DNA of 42,025 nt from an uncultured Bacilli bacterium (lineage in GTDB: Bacteria; Bacillota_I; Bacilli_A; RF39; UBA660): NCBI GenBank assembly GCA_910588025.1, contig CAJUQG010000009.1:1-42025 (forward strand), in the 5' to 3' direction. Shown piece after piece: positions 31,045 to 40,301 of this stretch (within the stretch, counting starts at the first letter, position 1; each line of letters begins with the position of its first letter). The translations under genes were made by a program, and so were the position numbers. The notes beneath the pieces are model-generated. The model was given only the letters and a program-made list of their open reading frames with translations, was not told the DNA's origin and ran no database searches.

Positions 31045-32796
31045 TTACATTCTTGTTGGTACTTTTATCGCTAAAATATCTAAAATTAACAAATTAATTT
31101 CATAAACTAATTTTGTTAAAGCAAGCCAAGATTGTTTTAAGTTATTATTTTCTTCTGTTAAAATACGATTTTCACCATAGAAATTGTTATAACAATTATT
31201 TAAATTATAAAGATAATCGGTTATTTCATGTAGTGACTTTTCTTGTAAAGCATTTTCTAATACTTTTTGTAAATTTAAAACTTGAAGAAGAACTTTTTTA
31301 TCTGTTTGATTTTTTAATTCTTGAAAAACAAAATTTATTTTCTCTTCTTCGGCTTTTTTTAATAAAGAACGCATGCGGACTGTGGAATAAAGAATAAATG
31401 GGCCAGTCTTGCCATAAGCATCACTAAATTTTTCTAAATCAAAAATGTAATCGGTTGCTCGATGAGATAGTAAATCAGCGAATTTTAAAGTTCCAACGGC
31501 AATTATTTCGGAAACTTTTTTACGTTCTTCTCCTGTAATGGATGGAATAATTTTTTTCTCTGTAGCCGTTTCTACTTCGTCCATTAAGTTACGTAACGAC
31601 ATAACTCCACCATCTCTTGTCTTAAAGGGACGGCCATCTACTCCATTCATCGTTCCAAAGCCAATAAATTCTAATTTGGTTGCTGGGGAGATAATATTCG
31701 TTTTATAAGAGGCTCGAAAAACTTGAATAAAATGAAGTTCTTGTCTTTTATCAGCAACATACCATACTTCATCTGGATTTATATTGTGAGCACGATCCCA
31801 AAGAGTTGCTAAATCAGTTGTTTCATAAGATACTGTTTGATTGGATTTAATTAGTAGTAGTGGTGGTATTTCTAATTTATCTTCGGCTTTTTTTACTTCA
31901 ATAACTTCCGCACCTTCACTTGGAACAATCATATTTTCTTTTCGTAAATAGTCAATCATTTCAGGAATAAAGGTTTCGGCGTCACTTTCACCTTTCCATA
32001 AATCAAACTCGACATTTAATTTTTGATAAACTTCTTTCATATCATTTAACGAAATATTCATAATAGAACGCCATAAAGCTTTATATCCTTTATGGTCATG
32101 TTGGAATTCATAAGTAATTTTTCGTGCTTGTTCTAAAAATGCTTCATCTGTTTTCGATTTTCCACTGGCGATTGGATAAATGTCAATTAAGTCTTCATTA
32201 GTTATTGGTAAATCTTTTACTATTTCGTCATTAAAATCTGATTGAAAACAAGATAGATTTGGGTAACGCATTTGAATTTCTAACATCACTAAGCCCATTT
32301 GAAGACCATAATCTCCTAAATGAATATCACCTATGACATCATAACCTAACTTACGTGCTAATCGTTTTAAAGACTCACCGATATTCGCACTTCTTAAGTG
32401 ACCTACGTGTAAAACTTTTGCAACATTGGGTCCGCCATAATCTATTACTACTTTTTTCTTTGGTAATAATTCTATCATGTTATCTTTTTCTAGTAAACGA
32501 TTTGCTTCTTTTAAAAGTGAGGGCGTATGGAAGGTAATATTAATAAAACCAGGGCCAGCGACACTTACTTTTTCATAATCTTCTTGATTTGTTAAAATAC
32601 TTGCAATTTTAGTAGCTGCTTCTACTGGATTCTCACCATTTTTTTTAGCTAATGCCATCATACCATTAAATTGGTATTCTCCTAAATCTGGTCTTGATGA
32701 AGGAATTAAAGCAACATTTGTAACTGCGTAATGATTTTCTAATAAAATATTTTTTATCAATTCTTCTTGTTTTTTTATAAAGTTCATTTGACTCAC
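31045..32796 (-). CDS. argS: Arginyl-tRNA synthetase
   Basis: 583 aa class I synthetase. The N-terminal Add-1 domain is followed by the HIGH-type motif in VLHVGHLRSANIG (about residues 130-142), the GRPFKTRDG loop that replaces KMSKS in many ArgRS, and the C-terminal DALR anticodon-binding domain. The first 100 residues contain the YQFNGMMALAKK segment conserved in ArgRS. Promoter TTGTCT-17-TAAAGT lies just upstream. Likely cotranscribed with uppS. Confidence 0.95.
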   Translation of the reverse strand: MSQMNFIKKQEELIKNILLENHYAVTNVALIPSSRPDLGEYQFNGMMALAKKNGENPVEAATKIASILTNQEDYEKVSVAGPGFINITFHTPSLLKEANRLLEKDNMIELLPKKKVVIDYGGPNVAKVLHVGHLRSANIGESLKRLARKLGYDVIGDIHLGDYGLQMGLVMLEIQMRYPNLSCFQSDFNDEIVKDLPITNEDLIDIYPIASGKSKTDEAFLEQARKITYEFQHDHKGYKALWRSIMNISLNDMKEVYQKLNVEFDLWKGESDAETFIPEMIDYLRKENMIVPSEGAEVIEVKKAEDKLEIPPLLLIKSNQTVSYETTDLATLWDRAHNINPDEVWYVADKRQELHFIQVFRASYKTNIISPATKLEFIGFGTMNGVDGRPFKTRDGGVMSLRNLMDEVETATEKKIIPSITGEERKKVSEIIAVGTLKFADLLSHRATDYIFDLEKFSDAYGKTGPFILYSTVRMRSLLKKAEEEKINFVFQELKNQTDKKVLLQVLNLQKVLENALQEKSLHEITDYLYNLNNCYNNFYGENRILTEENNNLKQSWLALTKLVYEINLLILDILAIKVPTRM

Positions 32797-32805
32797 CTAT
32801 TTATT

Positions 32806-32834
32806 ACTTTATCATGAAATAAAGTTCTAGACAA
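32806..32834 (-). promoter_or_regulatory. Promoter of argS-uppS
   Basis: TTGTCT (32834-32829), 17 bp, TAAAGT (32811-32806) preceded by TGA, making an extended -10. Confidence 0.7.
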
Positions 32835-32951
32835 ATTCTATTTTTTCTTTCTTTCTAAAAGTATAATATCTTTTCTATTTTTTCTAAAATAATTTTAACA
32901 TTAACACATAATTTTGTTTTTTCATCCATTCATATTATTTCTTTTCCCATC

Positions 32952-32974
32952 AAAAAAATCTCCGAAGAGATTTT
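32952..32974 (-). terminator. Terminator of the cotD-like gene
   Basis: AAATCTC pairs with GAGATTT around a TTCG tetraloop, followed by a T-run. Confidence 0.9.
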
Positions 32975-32977
32975 TAA

Positions 32978-33334
32978 TTAACAGCAACGATTTCCATAAA
33001 CATTTGAGTATTCATCTTCTTCTGAGTAAGAATAACATGGAGTATAACTATGATGATATACATGATGATTAATCATTCTTGTATGGCAAGGAATCATATG
33101 AGGTACTTCGTAATTAATTGTTCTATGGCAAACTCTTTCTTGTGGGCATTCATAAACTGGTGGACACATAGTTGGAGCACAATTTGTCATAGGACAACAA
33201 GAACCATAAGACATAGAAGGCATTGTATTCATGTTAAAATCCATATTCATAGTGCCTCCCATCATTGTAGCGTCAAAATTAGCAGTCGCATTCATATTTG
33301 CTGCTTCATTACAGCAACGATCATTTTCAAACAT
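32978..33334 (-). CDS. CotD-like spore coat protein
   Basis: 118 aa. The N-terminal 45 residues are Met/Asn/Ala-rich low-complexity sequence. The rest is Cys/His/Tyr-rich: CCPMTNCAPTMCPPVYECPQ, then HMIPCHTRMINHHVYHHSYT. This follows the CotD-family order of a CP...P..V...... block, a VPH/HP..V.. block and HH...Y....PC. CotD is a late coat protein of endospores. The finding implies that this lineage makes spores or descends from spore formers. AAGGAG lies before the ATG and a sigma-K-like promoter is upstream. No other coat gene is nearby. Confidence 0.8.
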   Translation of the reverse strand: MFENDRCCNEAANMNATANFDATMMGGTMNMDFNMNTMPSMSYGSCCPMTNCAPTMCPPVYECPQERVCHRTINYEVPHMIPCHTRMINHHVYHHSYTPCYSYSEEDEYSNVYGNRCC

Positions 33335-33354
33335 ATAAAATCTCCTTTCTATTG

Positions 33355-33381
33355 TATACTATGTAAAAAAAATAACCTTGT
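33355..33381 (-). promoter_or_regulatory. Candidate sigma-K/sigma-E-type promoter of the coat gene
   Basis: AC (33381-33380), 16 bp, CATAGTATA (33363-33355). This fits the sigma-K consensus AC-N16-17-CATANNNTA. It overlaps the ffh terminator. A weak sigma-A reading (TACAAT) is also possible. Confidence 0.45.
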
Positions 33382-33392
33382 TTAGGTTATTT
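33365..33392 (-). terminator. Terminator of the ftsY-ylxM-ffh operon
   Basis: AAATAACC pairs with GGTTATTT around a 7-nt loop, followed by eight T. Confidence 0.9.
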
Positions 33393-33394
33393 CA

Positions 33395-34708
33395 CTATTT
33401 TAGTGGTGGAAGTTTCATATTTCCACTACTCATCATTTTCATCATTTTTTTCATTTCTTCAAATTGTTTTAATAAACGATTGATTTCTTCTACTGGACGA
33501 CCTGAACCTTTACTAATTCTGATTTTTCTTGAAGCTTTTAAACAATCGGGATGTTTTCTTTCATAAGGAGTCATAGAAAGTATAATTGCTTCAATATGGG
33601 CCATTTGTTTGGGATTAATATCAATATTGTTTAAACCCATTTTGCGTGCACCAGGTAACATTTTTAAGATATTTTCTAAAGGTCCTAATTTTTTGATTTG
33701 TTTTAAATTTGTTAAAAAGTCTTCTAGGTTGTAATTCCCTTTTTTCATTCGTTCTACTTGTTTGGTAGCATCTTCTTCATTGATAATACCTTCAACTTTT
33801 TCAGCGATAGACATGATGTCACCCATATCTAAAATACGTTCTGCCATCCGAATTGGATGAAATTCACTCAAACCATCAAGTTTTTCACTATCACCAACAA
33901 ATTTGATTGGTACTTGTGTTAGATGTCTTACTGATAAAGCTACTCCACCTTTGGTATTACCATCTAATTTGGTTAAAACTGTTCCCGTTAAAGATAACGT
34001 GTCATTAAAGCCGTTGATAACATTAATTGCATCTTGACCCATCATAGCATCAATGACTAGAAGTGTTTCATGTGGATGAACAAGTTCGGTGATGTCTTTT
34101 AACTCTTGCATTAAAGAGGCATCAATATGAAGACGTCCTGCTGTATCAATAATAATATAATCTAAGTTGTTTTCTTTGGCATAATTCTTAGCATTTTCAA
34201 CAATTTGAAGTGGAGATATTTTTCCTTCAGAATAAACAGGAATATTTAAAGAGGCTCCTATTTCTTTTAATTGATCAATTGCAGCTGGTCGATAAATATC
34301 ACATGCTACAAGTAAGGGATTTTTTTTGTATTTTTTGCGGACCATATTTGCAATTTTTCCACAAGTCGTAGTTTTACCACTACCTTGTAATCCCACTAAC
34401 ATCAAAATAGTTGGAGTTTTATTTACTTCTAAAGGAGAAGATTCTTCGCCCAATAAGTGAATTAATTCATCTTTTACTAATTTAATAAATAATTCATCTG
34501 GTTTTAAACTTTTACCTACATCTAATCCTAAAGCTTTTTCTTTCACATTGGATACAAACTCTTTGACTACTTGATAGTTTACATCAGCTTCTAGTAAAGC
34601 CATTCTAATTTCACGCATAGCTTCACTAATATTTTCTTCGGTAATACGTCCTAAACCTCTAATGTTTTTGATTGCGTTTGATAAACGATCTCCCATATAT
34701 TCAAACAT
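33395..34708 (-). CDS. ffh: Signal recognition particle protein Ffh
   Basis: 437 aa. N and G domains (GLQGSGKTTTCGKIA, DTAGRL, TKLDGNTKGG) and an M domain with RKIRISKGSGRPVEEINRLL for SRP-RNA binding. It targets membrane and secreted proteins cotranslationally. The tail after the M domain is Met-rich and short (MKKMMKMMSSGNMKLPPLK). Downstream of ylxM by 12 bp in the classical ftsY-ylxM-ffh order. Confidence 0.96.
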   Translation of the reverse strand: MFEYMGDRLSNAIKNIRGLGRITEENISEAMREIRMALLEADVNYQVVKEFVSNVKEKALGLDVGKSLKPDELFIKLVKDELIHLLGEESSPLEVNKTPTILMLVGLQGSGKTTTCGKIANMVRKKYKKNPLLVACDIYRPAAIDQLKEIGASLNIPVYSEGKISPLQIVENAKNYAKENNLDYIIIDTAGRLHIDASLMQELKDITELVHPHETLLVIDAMMGQDAINVINGFNDTLSLTGTVLTKLDGNTKGGVALSVRHLTQVPIKFVGDSEKLDGLSEFHPIRMAERILDMGDIMSIAEKVEGIINEEDATKQVERMKKGNYNLEDFLTNLKQIKKLGPLENILKMLPGARKMGLNNIDINPKQMAHIEAIILSMTPYERKHPDCLKASRKIRISKGSGRPVEEINRLLKQFEEMKKMMKMMSSGNMKLPPLK

Positions 34709-34720
34709 TTTCTCACGTCC

Positions 34721-35017
34721 TTATTTTAATATTTGTTCTAAAGATTCACGAATTTTTTCATCTTTTACTTTTAAGATTAGTTTTCTAATTTTTTCAAAAC
34801 GGGCATCTAAGTGAAGGGCTTGCTCATATGCTGTTAATTTCATCTCAGTGTTTTTAAGAGAAGCACCTATCGCACTTTTGCTTACTCCTTTATTATCAGC
34901 AATTTCTTGCATGGATAAGTTGTCTTCATAGTAAGCTGAAAAAGTTGCACATTCATTGGCATTCAATAATTTTTTATAACAATCGAATAAACGAGTATAA
35001 TATAAAAATTTTTCCAT
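34721..35017 (-). CDS. ylxM: YlxM/UPF0122 family protein
   Basis: 98 aa. A helix-turn-helix of the sigma-70 region-4 type (YYEDNLSMQEIADNKGVSKS) with flanking helices, as in YlxM, thought to assist the SRP pathway and to bind SRP components. Position between ftsY and ffh is the family's conserved context. Start overlaps the ftsY stop. Confidence 0.93.
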   Translation of the reverse strand: MEKFLYYTRLFDCYKKLLNANECATFSAYYEDNLSMQEIADNKGVSKSAIGASLKNTEMKLTAYEQALHLDARFEKIRKLILKVKDEKIRESLEQILK

Positions 35018-36018
35018 TATTTAATCATATCCTTAAATAATCCATAAATATAGTTTTCAATATCAAAGGTGGCTAAGTCATCCATCGTTTCACCAAGTCC
35101 AATGAATTTCACAGGAATGTGAACATCTTCTTTGATAGCAAGTACGATTCCACCTTTGGCGGTACCATCTAATTTGGTTAAAACAATTCCTGTAATATTG
35201 GTAATTTCTTGAAATGATTTGGCTTGCATAATGCCATTTTGCCCCGTTGTTGCATCAATCACTAATAATGTTTCATGAGGAGCATTAGGAATAATACTGC
35301 CAATCACTTTATTCATTTTTTCAAGTTCTTTCATTAAATTAACTTTATTTTGAAGGCGTCCAGCTGTATCAATAAAAACTAAATCAGCATTCTCTGCTTG
35401 GGCTTTTTTTAACCCATCAAAAATAACGCTGGATGGATCAGTATTTTCTTTTCCGAAAAATAAAGCTCCTGTTTTATTCGCCCATTCTTCTAATTGAGGT
35501 ACAGCACCTGCACGAAAGGTATCAGCGGCTACTAACATTACTTTTTTACCCATTTTAATGTATTTATGAGCAAGTTTTGCAATCGTTGTGGTTTTACCAA
35601 CGCCATTCACTCCTACCATTAAAATGACTGTTGGACCATTTTCTTGAACGTTTATTTTATCTGATAAAGATTCGCCACTTACATAAATAATAAATAATTC
35701 ATCAACAATAACTTCTTGTAAATAATCTAAATCTGTAATATTTTCTTCTTTGACTCTTTTTCGTAAGGCATCCATAAATTTAAATACGGTATTGACTCCA
35801 ATATCAGCCATAATTAACAAATCTTCTAATTCTTCATAGTAACTTTCTGTTACTTTAGTATACTTATGACCCAGTAAACTTAGTTTTGATATAAATTCAG
35901 TTCTTGTTTTTTCTAAACCTTTGTCATATGTATTTAATGTTTTAGATTCTTCTTTTTGTTCTTTTACATGTTCTTCTTTTTTTGAAATAATATTTTTTAA
36001 TTTATCAAATAAGCCCAT
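35017..36018 (-). CDS. ftsY: Signal recognition particle receptor FtsY
   Basis: 333 aa. A short charged N-terminal region (no long acidic A-domain), then NG domain: GVNGVGKTTTIAKLAH (P-loop), ADTFRAGAVPQLEEW, DTAGRLQNK and TKLDGTAKGG. Docks SRP-ribosome complexes at the membrane. First SRP gene in the operon; the pseudopilin at 36428 precedes it by 11 bp. Confidence 0.96.
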   Translation of the reverse strand: MGLFDKLKNIISKKEEHVKEQKEESKTLNTYDKGLEKTRTEFISKLSLLGHKYTKVTESYYEELEDLLIMADIGVNTVFKFMDALRKRVKEENITDLDYLQEVIVDELFIIYVSGESLSDKINVQENGPTVILMVGVNGVGKTTTIAKLAHKYIKMGKKVMLVAADTFRAGAVPQLEEWANKTGALFFGKENTDPSSVIFDGLKKAQAENADLVFIDTAGRLQNKVNLMKELEKMNKVIGSIIPNAPHETLLVIDATTGQNGIMQAKSFQEITNITGIVLTKLDGTAKGGIVLAIKEDVHIPVKFIGLGETMDDLATFDIENYIYGLFKDMIK

Positions 36019-36029
36019 AACAATTCCCC

Positions 36030-36428
36030 TTACTTACATATGCCTTCTTCGGCATAAGCGATATTTTCTACATAATTTTCTTGTGTACTTTTATAAACGA
36101 TAATGATAGCATCTTTCTTACAGTGGTTTGCAGTATCCTCAAATAAACCTTGATTTATAATATCTTCTACTTTTATGTTGCGATAACAAGAGGTATTTGA
36201 TCCAGGATTTGTAGGATCAAAATTACTTGGACAACTCGTTAAACGAATTTTTTTTTCTTGAATATAAGCAATCGCTGCATCTTTCAGTTTTTTTTCAGTA
36301 TCATAAGCCAGTGTTTCTTTTTGTTTATTTAAAATACTTGTAACAGAAGCAGTAGCTATGGTAATTAAAATACCAATAATACCAATTACCGCTAATAATT
36401 CAACTAAGGTAAACCCATTTTTTTTCAC
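36030..36428 (-). CDS. Type IV pseudopilin-like protein, GTG start
   Basis: 132 aa. MKKNGFTLVELLAVIGIIGI is a textbook prepilin signal, with cleavage after Gly5 and Glu at +5. The soluble domain has four Cys (SCPSNF, SCYRNI, HCKKDA, GICK) that could make disulfides outside the cell. Start is GTG at 36428 with GGTGGTGGA 5 nt upstream. It leads the ftsY-ylxM-ffh operon, an unusual neighbour for a pilin. Confidence 0.88.
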   Translation of the reverse strand: MKKNGFTLVELLAVIGIIGILITIATASVTSILNKQKETLAYDTEKKLKDAAIAYIQEKKIRLTSCPSNFDPTNPGSNTSCYRNIKVEDIINQGLFEDTANHCKKDAIIIVYKSTQENYVENIAYAEEGICK

Positions 36429-36450
36429 AATCGTCCACCACCTATAGGTA

Positions 36451-36459
36451 ATTATAGCA
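36451..36459 (-). promoter_or_regulatory. Extended -10 promoter of the pseudopilin-SRP operon
   Basis: TGCTATAAT on the minus strand, 23 bp upstream of the GTG start, divergent from the rnjA promoter 10 bp away. Confidence 0.65.
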
Positions 36460-36466
36460 TATAACC

Positions 36467-36495
36467 TTTACAAAACAAAGAAGTTGCGCTATAAT
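36467..36495 (+). promoter_or_regulatory. rnjA promoter
   Basis: TTTACA (36467-36472), 17 bp, TATAAT (36490-36495). Confidence 0.75.
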
Positions 36496-36544
36496 TTTAT
36501 CACGCAAAAGAACTTTTATTTTTTTATTTTGAAAGGAAGATTTT

Positions 36545-38224
36545 ATGGAACGTAAAGGATATACCACGTCCGTTATTGCTTTAGGCGGCCTTGGTGAAGT
36601 GGGAAAAAATATGTATGTTGTATCCCACAAAGAAGAACTTATTATTATTGATGCAGGAGTTATGTTTCCTGAAAGTGAATTAATGGGTGTCGATTATGTT
36701 ATTCAAGATGTTACTTATCTAAAACAAAATCAAGAACGAATTAAAGCTCTTATTATTACTCATGGACATGAAGATCATATTGGTGGAATTGCTTTTTTAC
36801 TTCAAAATGTGGATGTTCCCGTTATCTATGCTCCACGCATTGCCACACATCTTATTAAAAATAAACTTGCAGATAATAATGTTAAGTATGAAAATGTTCA
36901 GGTTTACGATGCAGAAACAGTATTGAAATTTAAATATTTTGAAATTGAATTTGTAACAACAACCCACTCTATTCCTGATAGTTATGCTATGGCAATTCAT
37001 ACACCGAATGGAATTATTTTTGAAACGGGAGATTTTAAATTTGATTTAACTCCTATTGGACCTATGGCAGATATTCATAAAATGGCAAGAATTGGAGAAC
37101 AAGGAGTTAAGTTATTATTAAGTGATAGCACAAATGCCTTATCAGAAGGGTTTTCTAAAAGTGAAAGTTGTGTTGATGAAACATTAAATGATATTATTGG
37201 TAGACATCATGGACGAATTATTTTAGCAACCTTTGCTTCTAATATTTACCGTGTAAAACATATTGTTGAAACTTGTAAAAAATATAACCGCCAAATTGTT
37301 GTGTTTGGTAGAAGTATGGAAACTAGTATAGAGCTTGCTTTAAGTAATGGACTTTTAACAGATCGAAGTATTTTTATCGATGCCAATAAAGCTAAAAATT
37401 TAAAGCGAAATGAAATTTGTATTTTATGTACTGGAAGTCAAGGTGAGCCATTAGCAGCGTTATCTCGTATTGCTAATGGAGTTCATAAACAAATCTCTTT
37501 ATTAAATGATGATTTGGTTGTTTTCTCTTCTTCACCAATTCCAGGAAATGCTGCAAGTATTAATCGTGTTATTAATAAGTTGTATTTAAAAGGGGTTCGT
37601 GTATTTACAAATACAGAATTTAGTGATATACATACCTCAGGTCATGCTAAGGGTGATGAACTTAAGTTGATGTTACGTTTAATTAAACCAGAATATTTTA
37701 TGCCAATGCATGGAGAATATCGAATGCTGATGGCTCATAAAGAATTAGCAAAAGATTGTGGTATTCCTGATGAAAATGTCTTTATTTGTCAAAATGGGGA
37801 TGTCTTAAATTTAAATCAAGAGGGAATTACACGTGGAGAACCAGTTCAAGCGGGAGATGTATATGTAGATGGGTCTCGAATTGGGAATATTGGATCCGTT
37901 GTATTAAAAGATCGAAAATTAATGAGTAAAGATGGAATTTTACTTACTATTTTAAATATCAATCCCCTTACGCGCAAGTTATTAATTAAACCAAATGTAA
38001 CAACCCGTGGATTTGTACTTGTTAATGAAAATGGCGAATTAATTAACCAAATTGAAAGAAAAGTTAGCGAAATTGTTAATAAATCTTTGCAAAGTGGAAC
38101 TTATAATTATACTGATTTAAAAAATCAAATTATTTTAGAATTACATCCATTTATTAGTGAACTTACAGGAAGACATCCTATTGTATTACCTGTTATTATG
38201 GAAGTAAGAGAAAGTGGAAATTAA
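36545..38224 (+). CDS. rnjA: Ribonuclease J
   Basis: 559 aa metallo-beta-lactamase/beta-CASP RNase with endo- and 5'-3' exonuclease activity. THGHEDHIGG is the metal site HxHxDH, LLLSDSTNA, FASNIYRVKHI and PMHGEYRML carry the later metal and beta-CASP motifs, and about 100 C-terminal residues form the dimerisation domain. AAAGGAAG lies before the ATG. Together with RNase Y at the window's end it forms the main Bacillota RNA decay machinery. Confidence 0.95.
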   Translation: MERKGYTTSVIALGGLGEVGKNMYVVSHKEELIIIDAGVMFPESELMGVDYVIQDVTYLKQNQERIKALIITHGHEDHIGGIAFLLQNVDVPVIYAPRIATHLIKNKLADNNVKYENVQVYDAETVLKFKYFEIEFVTTTHSIPDSYAMAIHTPNGIIFETGDFKFDLTPIGPMADIHKMARIGEQGVKLLLSDSTNALSEGFSKSESCVDETLNDIIGRHHGRIILATFASNIYRVKHIVETCKKYNRQIVVFGRSMETSIELALSNGLLTDRSIFIDANKAKNLKRNEICILCTGSQGEPLAALSRIANGVHKQISLLNDDLVVFSSSPIPGNAASINRVINKLYLKGVRVFTNTEFSDIHTSGHAKGDELKLMLRLIKPEYFMPMHGEYRMLMAHKELAKDCGIPDENVFICQNGDVLNLNQEGITRGEPVQAGDVYVDGSRIGNIGSVVLKDRKLMSKDGILLTILNINPLTRKLLIKPNVTTRGFVLVNENGELINQIERKVSEIVNKSLQSGTYNYTDLKNQIILELHPFISELTGRHPIVLPVIMEVRESGN

Positions 38225-38253
38225 AAAAAGACTCTAATAACTAGAGTTTTTTT
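38223..38253. terminator. Bidirectional terminator after rnjA
   Basis: ACTCTA pairs with TAGAGT; A-run on one side and T-run on the other serve rnjA (+) and the convergent membrane-protein gene (-). Confidence 0.85.
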
Positions 38254-38257
38254 CATT

Positions 38258-39499
38258 TTATAAGTTTTCTCCACTGTCAATGAAAGGAAAATCATGAAAT
38301 AAATTATAATTTGTTAAATATATTTGATATTCTTCTTCGTTTCGAAAATATATTTTTTCTTCCTCCACAAACCAACTAGCATCCTCTTTCAATAAAATAG
38401 ATAATAGATTATTTAAATAAGGTGTTTTTTCGATTATTTTCTGTTTTTCTTCTTTCCAAGATTTATTTTGATCATTTTCTAATACAAAAGAAATTTTTTG
38501 ATAGAAAAAATCCAAGTCAAATTCAAAGTCCGTTTGTTCTTGCGCATATTTTTTTATTGTTTCTTCTTGTAATAAGTTTTCAAGTTGTTCCAGCATTTTT
38601 AAAGAGTTTTCTTTGTGAGATTCCAGTTGTTCTTTGTATTCTTTTAATTTTTTAGGTCGAAATATTAAATCATTTATACTGTAATTCTCAAAAAAATTTA
38701 CAGGATTTATTTGGTCATAATTCTTTTTTAATTCGTAATATTTTTTGAGATATTCTTTTAATATTTTTTCAAAAATAGCATTCGTCCCTTTGGATTTAAT
38801 GGTATCATCTAAAACTTGAGAAGAAAATTTAATTTCTCCAATTTCTTCTTCCAAAATACTATTATCTTTTTGTAATATAAAGCTATAGATAAAGCCAATT
38901 ATTAAAAATAAAAGAAGATATTTTATCCATAGACATATAGGATTTTTTTTATCAGTTTGGTTTTCTTTATTAATAATAGGTACGTTAATCTGATTTTTTT
39001 GAAAAGATTCTTCAATATGTTGGATTATCTTTGGCTCTTTAGAAAGAATTAACATTAATTTTTTTTGCCCAATTATTATTATATCGTGACAAGTTAGAAT
39101 GATAAAATCAATTTCTTGCCAACTATAGGTTGTTATTTTATTTTTTTTATTAGTAACTATTAAATTGTTTTTCTCTATCTGTATCTTATCAATATTGTTT
39201 TTCTTTTGTAAGAAAAAGAGAATAAAAAGTAAAGTGCGAATGATTGTAATAATCCAAATTAAAATTAACAGAAAACCGTAAATTGTAATCCATGTGTCAT
39301 CTTCTATAAAAAAATCATAGATCAGCAAAAGAGGCGCTATAGCCAAAAGAAACAAATTCATACCAAGAAGGTCATAACCAAAAGTTTTTATTTTACGTTT
39401 TGGATTTTTTTGTAATTTTCTTTTATTGATTTGAATCCCTTTGGCTAAATTAAATGATTTTAGTGAGTTATAAAAACTTTTTGTATTATTGATTTTCAT
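38258..39499 (-). CDS. Membrane protein with YcxB/PH-like loop, coupled to exonuclease III
   Basis: About 413 aa, family not recognised. Two hydrophobic helices near the start (LLGMNLFLLAIAPLLLIYDF; ITIYGFLLILIWIITIIRTL), a strand-rich region (about 110-170) with TYSWQEIDFIILTCHDIIII recalling YcxB-like/PH-like domains, a third helix (YLLLFLIIGFIYSFI), then about 190 residues of charged helical/coiled-coil sequence. Start at 39499 overlaps the exonuclease III stop (ATGA), so the two are coupled. Like the 7172-8929 protein it joins a PH-like region with membrane helices and long helices. Confidence 0.75.
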   Translation of the reverse strand: MKINNTKSFYNSLKSFNLAKGIQINKRKLQKNPKRKIKTFGYDLLGMNLFLLAIAPLLLIYDFFIEDDTWITIYGFLLILIWIITIIRTLLFILFFLQKKNNIDKIQIEKNNLIVTNKKNKITTYSWQEIDFIILTCHDIIIIGQKKLMLILSKEPKIIQHIEESFQKNQINVPIINKENQTDKKNPICLWIKYLLLFLIIGFIYSFILQKDNSILEEEIGEIKFSSQVLDDTIKSKGTNAIFEKILKEYLKKYYELKKNYDQINPVNFFENYSINDLIFRPKKLKEYKEQLESHKENSLKMLEQLENLLQEETIKKYAQEQTDFEFDLDFFYQKISFVLENDQNKSWKEEKQKIIEKTPYLNNLLSILLKEDASWFVEEEKIYFRNEEEYQIYLTNYNLFHDFPFIDSGENL

Positions 39500-40254
39500 A
39501 AAACATCTTTGATTTCTAGACCAATCGGACAATGGTCACTACCTAAAATATCTTCATAAATTGTTGCTTCTTTCATATTAGATAACAGTTGCTTTGAGAT
39601 TACAAAGTAATCAAGACGCCATCCGATATTTCTTTCTCTGGCATGCGCAAAATAGCTCCACCAAGTATAAGCAACTTTGGTAGGATTTTGGTAACGGTAT
39701 GTATCAATATAGCCACTTTCTAAAAGTCTTGAAAATTTTTTTCTTTCTTCTATTGTAAATCCAGCACTTCTTAAATTTGTTTTGGGATTTGCTATATCAA
39801 TTTCCTGATGACAAACATTTAAATCGCCACAAAATATTACTGGTTTATTTTTTTCTAATGTCTTAATGTAATTTAAAAAATCATTTTCCCAAGTCATACG
39901 ATAATCTAATCGAAGTAATCCTCTTTTGGAATTTGGAACATAGACATTAATTAAATAGAAATTATTAAATTCTAAAGTAATCATTCTTCCCTCTTGATCA
40001 TGCTCTTCTATTTTCATTCCAAACGTTACATTAAGTGGCTTATGTTTGGTATAAATTAGGGTTCCTGAGTAACCTTTTTTTTGAGCTGAATTTAAATAAA
40101 ATTCATAACCATCTGGCTTAAATTTAAGTTCTTCTTCGGTTATTTTTACTTCTTGAAGACAAAAAATATCGGCATTTATTTTTTCAAAAAAAGGGACAAA
40201 TCCTTTTTTTAGGCATGCACGCAATCCAGCGACATTCCATGATACTAACTTCAT
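39496..40254 (-). CDS. Exonuclease III family AP endonuclease
   Basis: About 252 aa. Repairs abasic sites. MKLVSWNVAGLRACLKKGF, CLQEVKI (metal Glu), CGDLNVCHQEID (Asp-x-Asn) and SDHCPIG (catalytic Asp-His) are the ExoIII/ExoA motifs. Start at 40254 has GGAGGAG just upstream; the in-frame ATG at 40266 is in that site. Overlaps the next gene by ATGA. Confidence 0.95.
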   Translation of the reverse strand: MKLVSWNVAGLRACLKKGFVPFFEKINADIFCLQEVKITEEELKFKPDGYEFYLNSAQKKGYSGTLIYTKHKPLNVTFGMKIEEHDQEGRMITLEFNNFYLINVYVPNSKRGLLRLDYRMTWENDFLNYIKTLEKNKPVIFCGDLNVCHQEIDIANPKTNLRSAGFTIEERKKFSRLLESGYIDTYRYQNPTKVAYTWWSYFAHARERNIGWRLDYFVISKQLLSNMKEATIYEDILGSDHCPIGLEIKDVL

Positions 40255-40301
40255 AAACTCCTCCATCTTGTTTTATTATACTAAATATATTTTAAATACA
40301 A

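Noticed and set aside
33050..33385. 111-codon ORF on the plus strand opposite the cotD-like gene
   Set aside because: It is antisense to a protein with clear CotD features; its His/Ile/Thr-rich composition is a mirror of the Cys/His/Met-rich coding strand, and it has no ribosome binding site.
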